NCBI GenBank assembly: GCA_031372765.1
Contig: JANMLW010000123.1
Span: forward strand, 1 to 35,551
Origin: JADCCX01 sp031372765
Lineage (GTDB): Bacteria > Pseudomonadota > Alphaproteobacteria > Rhizobiales > Beijerinckiaceae
Direction of reading: 5' to 3'
DNA length: 35,551 bases
The notes beneath the pieces were generated by a model. The model was not told where the DNA came from and ran no database searches. It was given only the letters and a program-made list of their open reading frames with translations. A program made the position numbers and the translations under genes. This document shows, piece by piece, positions 33,025 through 35,551 of this stretch. Numbering within the stretch: the stretch's first letter is position 1; each line of letters begins with the position of its first letter.

Positions 33025-34470
33025 TCACCCCACCCGCGCATAGGCGCTGAGCCCCCGGCGGTTCTCGTCCAGTTCCAGCCGCTGGTGCAGCGACGGCACG
33101 GCGCGATCAGCGCAATCGTTACGCGAGCAGGTGCGACAGGAAACGCCGATCGGCGTGATGATCTGCGTATCGTCAAGGTTCAGGCCATCGGCATAGATCA
33201 TCTGGTCGGCGTGCTGGATGCTGGTGCCCAGCCCGATGGCAAGCTGTCCACCGGTCTGCATCAGGCCATTGCGTCCCACGCCTCTGCCAGAAGGACGAAT
33301 AGTGCTGGCGACACAGAAGAACCGGGTGCCATCGGGCATTTCTGACACCTGCACCCGCAATAATCCCGGTGTGGCAAAGGCATCATAGACATTCCAGCGC
33401 GGACAGGCTGCACCGAAGCGCGCCATCTGGATGCCGGATGCTGAAAAGCGCTTGGAGATATTGCCGGCAATATCCACCCGGATGAGATGGAATGGCACGC
33501 CTTCCTGCCCCTTGCGGCGCAGGGTGGTGAGCCGGTGGCAGACCTGCTCGAACGACATGCCAAAGCGGTGTTGCAACACATTGAGATCATAGCGGGTGGA
33601 CCGTGCCGCCTCCAGAAAGCGCGGATAGGGCGTCATCACGGCCGAGGCGAAATAGCTGGCCAGGGCCGAACGGGCGAGGGAATCAGCTTCTGGCGTCGAG
33701 AACTTGCCGCCGCCGATCAGACCGTCGATTTCCTTGCGAAAACCAAGGAGGGCAATCTGGAAGGCAAGCTGAAAGGTACGCGATGGTAAGGGCAGCATTT
33801 CGGAGAGGTCCAAACGCCGGTTGAGCGGATTGTAGCGCCGCATCATGCCATCCATCGCCTCGCTGGGTGCGATGTCCACGTCGACAGCATAGCGCGTAGC
33901 CAGCAACTGGATCAGATCACGCTGCAAGGTGTTGATTGCCAGACCATTCTCGACCCAGAGCTGTTCGGCGGCCTCTTCCAGATCGGGAAAATGGTTGAGC
34001 CGCTTCTGCAGGAACTCGGTCACCTCTTCAGATGGAATCGCAAGTGAGCCACCCTCGGATGATCCGTTTTCACCAGCGTCATCGCCCTCGTTGATGGACC
34101 GCTGCCCTCCCGTACCGCGCTTGAAGGCATTGTAAAGGTCCAGTACCGCACGGCCCAGAGCTGGAATGGTCGAGGCCATATCGCGGATATCGGACGCCTT
34201 GACATCAGCGGCATCAAACATCGGATCAGAAAAGGCTTCCATCAGGGCCGCACCCAAACGCGCGTCATCATCTCCGGCCAGTGTGTTGAGATCGATCTGG
34301 AATTTTTCTGCCAGTTTCAGTAACACGCGCACGGTAACGGGGCGCTGATTGCTTTCCAGAAGATTAAGATAGCTCGGCGAGATGTCCAGCGCTTCCGCCA
34401 TCTGAACCTGGGTCAGGCGCCTGTCCTGCCGGAGTCGACGCAGTTTGCCACCGATGCGGACGGACTTCAT
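33025..34470 (-). CDS. XRE-family ScfR/RamB-type regulator of acyl-CoA and glyoxylate metabolism
   Basis: A 481-residue regulator with an N-terminal XRE helix-turn-helix (about residues 8-62, LRRLRQDRRLTQVQMAEAL and SPSYLNLLESNQRPVT), a central ImmA/IrrE-like region (about 180-300) and a C-terminal DUF2083-type domain with several Cys (CRTCSRNDCADRA). This is the ScfR/RamB/MccR group of short-chain acyl-CoA regulators, which control isocitrate lyase or propionate genes and are often divergent from aceA, exactly as here. A strong promoter with TTGACA precedes it. The RlaP-type gene follows after 6 bases. Confidence 0.92.
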   Translation of the reverse strand: MKSVRIGGKLRRLRQDRRLTQVQMAEALDISPSYLNLLESNQRPVTVRVLLKLAEKFQIDLNTLAGDDDARLGAALMEAFSDPMFDAADVKASDIRDMASTIPALGRAVLDLYNAFKRGTGGQRSINEGDDAGENGSSEGGSLAIPSEEVTEFLQKRLNHFPDLEEAAEQLWVENGLAINTLQRDLIQLLATRYAVDVDIAPSEAMDGMMRRYNPLNRRLDLSEMLPLPSRTFQLAFQIALLGFRKEIDGLIGGGKFSTPEADSLARSALASYFASAVMTPYPRFLEAARSTRYDLNVLQHRFGMSFEQVCHRLTTLRRKGQEGVPFHLIRVDIAGNISKRFSASGIQMARFGAACPRWNVYDAFATPGLLRVQVSEMPDGTRFFCVASTIRPSGRGVGRNGLMQTGGQLAIGLGTSIQHADQMIYADGLNLDDTQIITPIGVSCRTCSRNDCADRAVPSLHQRLELDENRRGLSAYARVG

Positions 34471-34501
34471 GGGCGTCTTTCGTTCTTTGGACCAGAAAAG
34501 T

Positions 34502-34529
34502 AATATAATTACAAATTAATTATTGTCAA
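34502..34529 (-). promoter_or_regulatory. probable promoter of the ScfR-type regulator
   Basis: On the minus strand TTGACA (34529-34524) and TATATT (34507-34502) are 16 bases apart. Transcription would start near 34495, about 25 bases before the ATG. The -35 lies in a tandem pair of TGTCAAA heptamers (34524-34537 on the plus strand). Confidence 0.65.
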
Positions 34530-34581
34530 ATGTCAAAATCATTACAATTTACATTCACTTTTTGAGCCTTCATTTGCTGGA

Positions 34582-34609
34582 TTGTGGCCAATCCTGTTCA
34601 AAGCTATCC
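34582..34609 (+). promoter_or_regulatory. possible promoter of aceA
   Basis: TTGTGG (34582-34587) and CTATCC (34604-34609) are 16 bases apart and resemble the alphaproteobacterial TTGAC-CTATAT pattern. It leaves about 35 bases before the aceA ATG. The match is moderate. Confidence 0.35.
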
Positions 34610-34651
34610 TGTCTTCACTGTCAATTTATGTGAATAAGGACACCATACGCT

Positions 34652-35551
34652 ATGTCACTGACCACTGCTTCTGACCGCTTCAAGGATATCAAGCGGGATT
34701 ACACACCGGCCGATGTCGAAAAACTGCGGGGCTCCGTCAAGATCGAATACACGCTGGCCCGCATGGGTGCCAATCGCCTGTGGGAACTCCTCCACAACCG
34801 GCCTTTTGTACGCACACTGGGTGCATTGACGGGTAATCAGGCCATGCAGCAGGTCAAGGCCGGTCTGGAAGCAATTTATCTCTCGGGCTGGCAGGTAGCC
34901 GCGGATGCCAACAACGCCGGTCAGATGTACCCTGACCAGTCGCTGTATCCTGCCTCGTCAGTGCCCGATGTGGTCAAGCGCATCAACAACACATTGCGCC
35001 GGGCTGACCAGATCGCCAAGCTGGAAGGTGATAGTTCCATCCATTGGTTCGCGCCTATCATCGCGGATGCCGAAGCCGGTTTCGGTGGCCCGCTCAATGC
35101 TTTTGAACTGATGAAATCAATGATCGAGGCCGGTGCGGCCGGCGTCCACTTCGAGGATCAGCTCGCATCCGAAAAGAAGTGCGGCCATCTGGGTGGCAAG
35201 GTCCTGGTACCCACCAAGACCTTCCAGCGCACGCTGAACGCAGCCCGCCTCGCTGCCGATGTCATGGATGTCCCAACACTGGTTCTGGCCCGTACAGATG
35301 CCCATGCAGCCAACCTCATCACTTCGGATGTGGATGACTACGATCATCCCTGGATCGACCGGGACAGCCGAACCGATGAAGGTTTCTTCCGTCTCAAGCA
35401 GGGCAAGACGCATTCTGTCGGTCATGCCATCAGCCGCGGCCTCGCTTATGCGCCCTATGCGGACCTGATCTGGTGGGAAACCTCGGAACCCGATCTGGGT
35501 GAAGCCCGTGAATTTGCCGAGGAGATGCACCGCCATCACCCTGGCAAGATG
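34652..35551 (+). CDS. aceA: isocitrate lyase (3' end outside window)
   Basis: AceA splits isocitrate into glyoxylate and succinate, the entry to the glyoxylate shunt for growth on acetate or fatty acids, and would also help use acetyl-CoA from stored PHB. The 300 residues in the window begin MSLTTASDRFKDI and are open to the last base, with the catalytic KKCGH motif (Cys177), the WFAPIIADAEAGFGG metal and substrate region, and VLARTDAHAANLITS. The ATG at 34652 has AAGGA 12 bases upstream. The gene is divergent from its likely regulator. About 130 residues remain beyond the window. Confidence 0.97.
   Translation, partial: MSLTTASDRFKDIKRDYTPADVEKLRGSVKIEYTLARMGANRLWELLHNRPFVRTLGALTGNQAMQQVKAGLEAIYLSGWQVAADANNAGQMYPDQSLYPASSVPDVVKRINNTLRRADQIAKLEGDSSIHWFAPIIADAEAGFGGPLNAFELMKSMIEAGAAGVHFEDQLASEKKCGHLGGKVLVPTKTFQRTLNAARLAADVMDVPTLVLARTDAHAANLITSDVDDYDHPWIDRDSRTDEGFFRLKQGKTHSVGHAISRGLAYAPYADLIWWETSEPDLGEAREFAEEMHRHHPGKM

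Noticed and set aside
1..35551. CRISPR arrays, prophage genes, intact insertion sequences, tRNA or rRNA genes
   Set aside because: No regularly spaced repeats, transposase, integrase, phage structural genes or cloverleaf-like segments were seen in any intergenic region.

Overview
The window looks like about 35.5 kb of chromosome from an alphaproteobacterium, most likely in or near the Hyphomicrobiales (Rhizobiales). The evidence is the PhaR/phaA/phaB block, the sdhE-mfd pair, the order murA-hisD-UPF0262-low-molecular-weight phosphatase, the ScfR-type regulator divergent from aceA, a septation protein A gene next to ccm genes, and moderately high GC. I cannot name a genus. Both ends are cut: bases 1-99 are the tail of an unrelated gene, and isocitrate lyase runs off the right end.

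Left third (1-9.4 kb): a 5'-truncated SUV3-like RNA helicase, a cold-shock protein, then the polyhydroxybutyrate module. The repressor phaR is divergent from phaA and phaB, and the shared control region carries two TTGC-N3-GCAA palindromes. A PuuD-type urate hydroxylase with a C-terminal cytochrome c and a Na+/phosphate symporter with a PhoU-like tail follow.

Middle (9.5-22.2 kb): sdhE and mfd, a DUF1993 gene, a class III aminotransferase, and three minus-strand genes (alpha/beta hydrolase, TTC38-like repeat protein, thiamine-diphosphate enzyme). A 59-codon membrane peptide gene follows, then a LuxR-type regulator overlapping a membrane glycosyltransferase, which suggests a quorum- or ligand-controlled surface polysaccharide unit without a synthase.

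Right third (22.2-35.5 kb): murA, with a small basic-protein gene before it and a secreted Tyr/Pro-rich protein antisense after it; hisD, UPF0262 and the phosphatase; a DMT exporter; an OpgG/OpgD-like periplasmic glucan protein; septation protein A; a minus-strand cytochrome c maturation set (ccmC, ccmD, ccmG) without ccmA or ccmB; an RlaP-type nucleotidyltransferase of lower GC; and the ScfR/RamB-type regulator facing aceA.

Most genes are ordinary housekeeping and central metabolism. I found no CRISPR array, prophage, intact insertion sequence, tRNA or rRNA. The items most worth a second look are the abrupt junction near base 115, the phaR/phaA operator architecture, the LuxR-glycosyltransferase pair, the RlaP gene between an acyl-CoA-type regulator and an incomplete ccm cluster, and the repeat-rich scfR/aceA intergenic region. 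I did not find strong evidence of a wholly new biological system.
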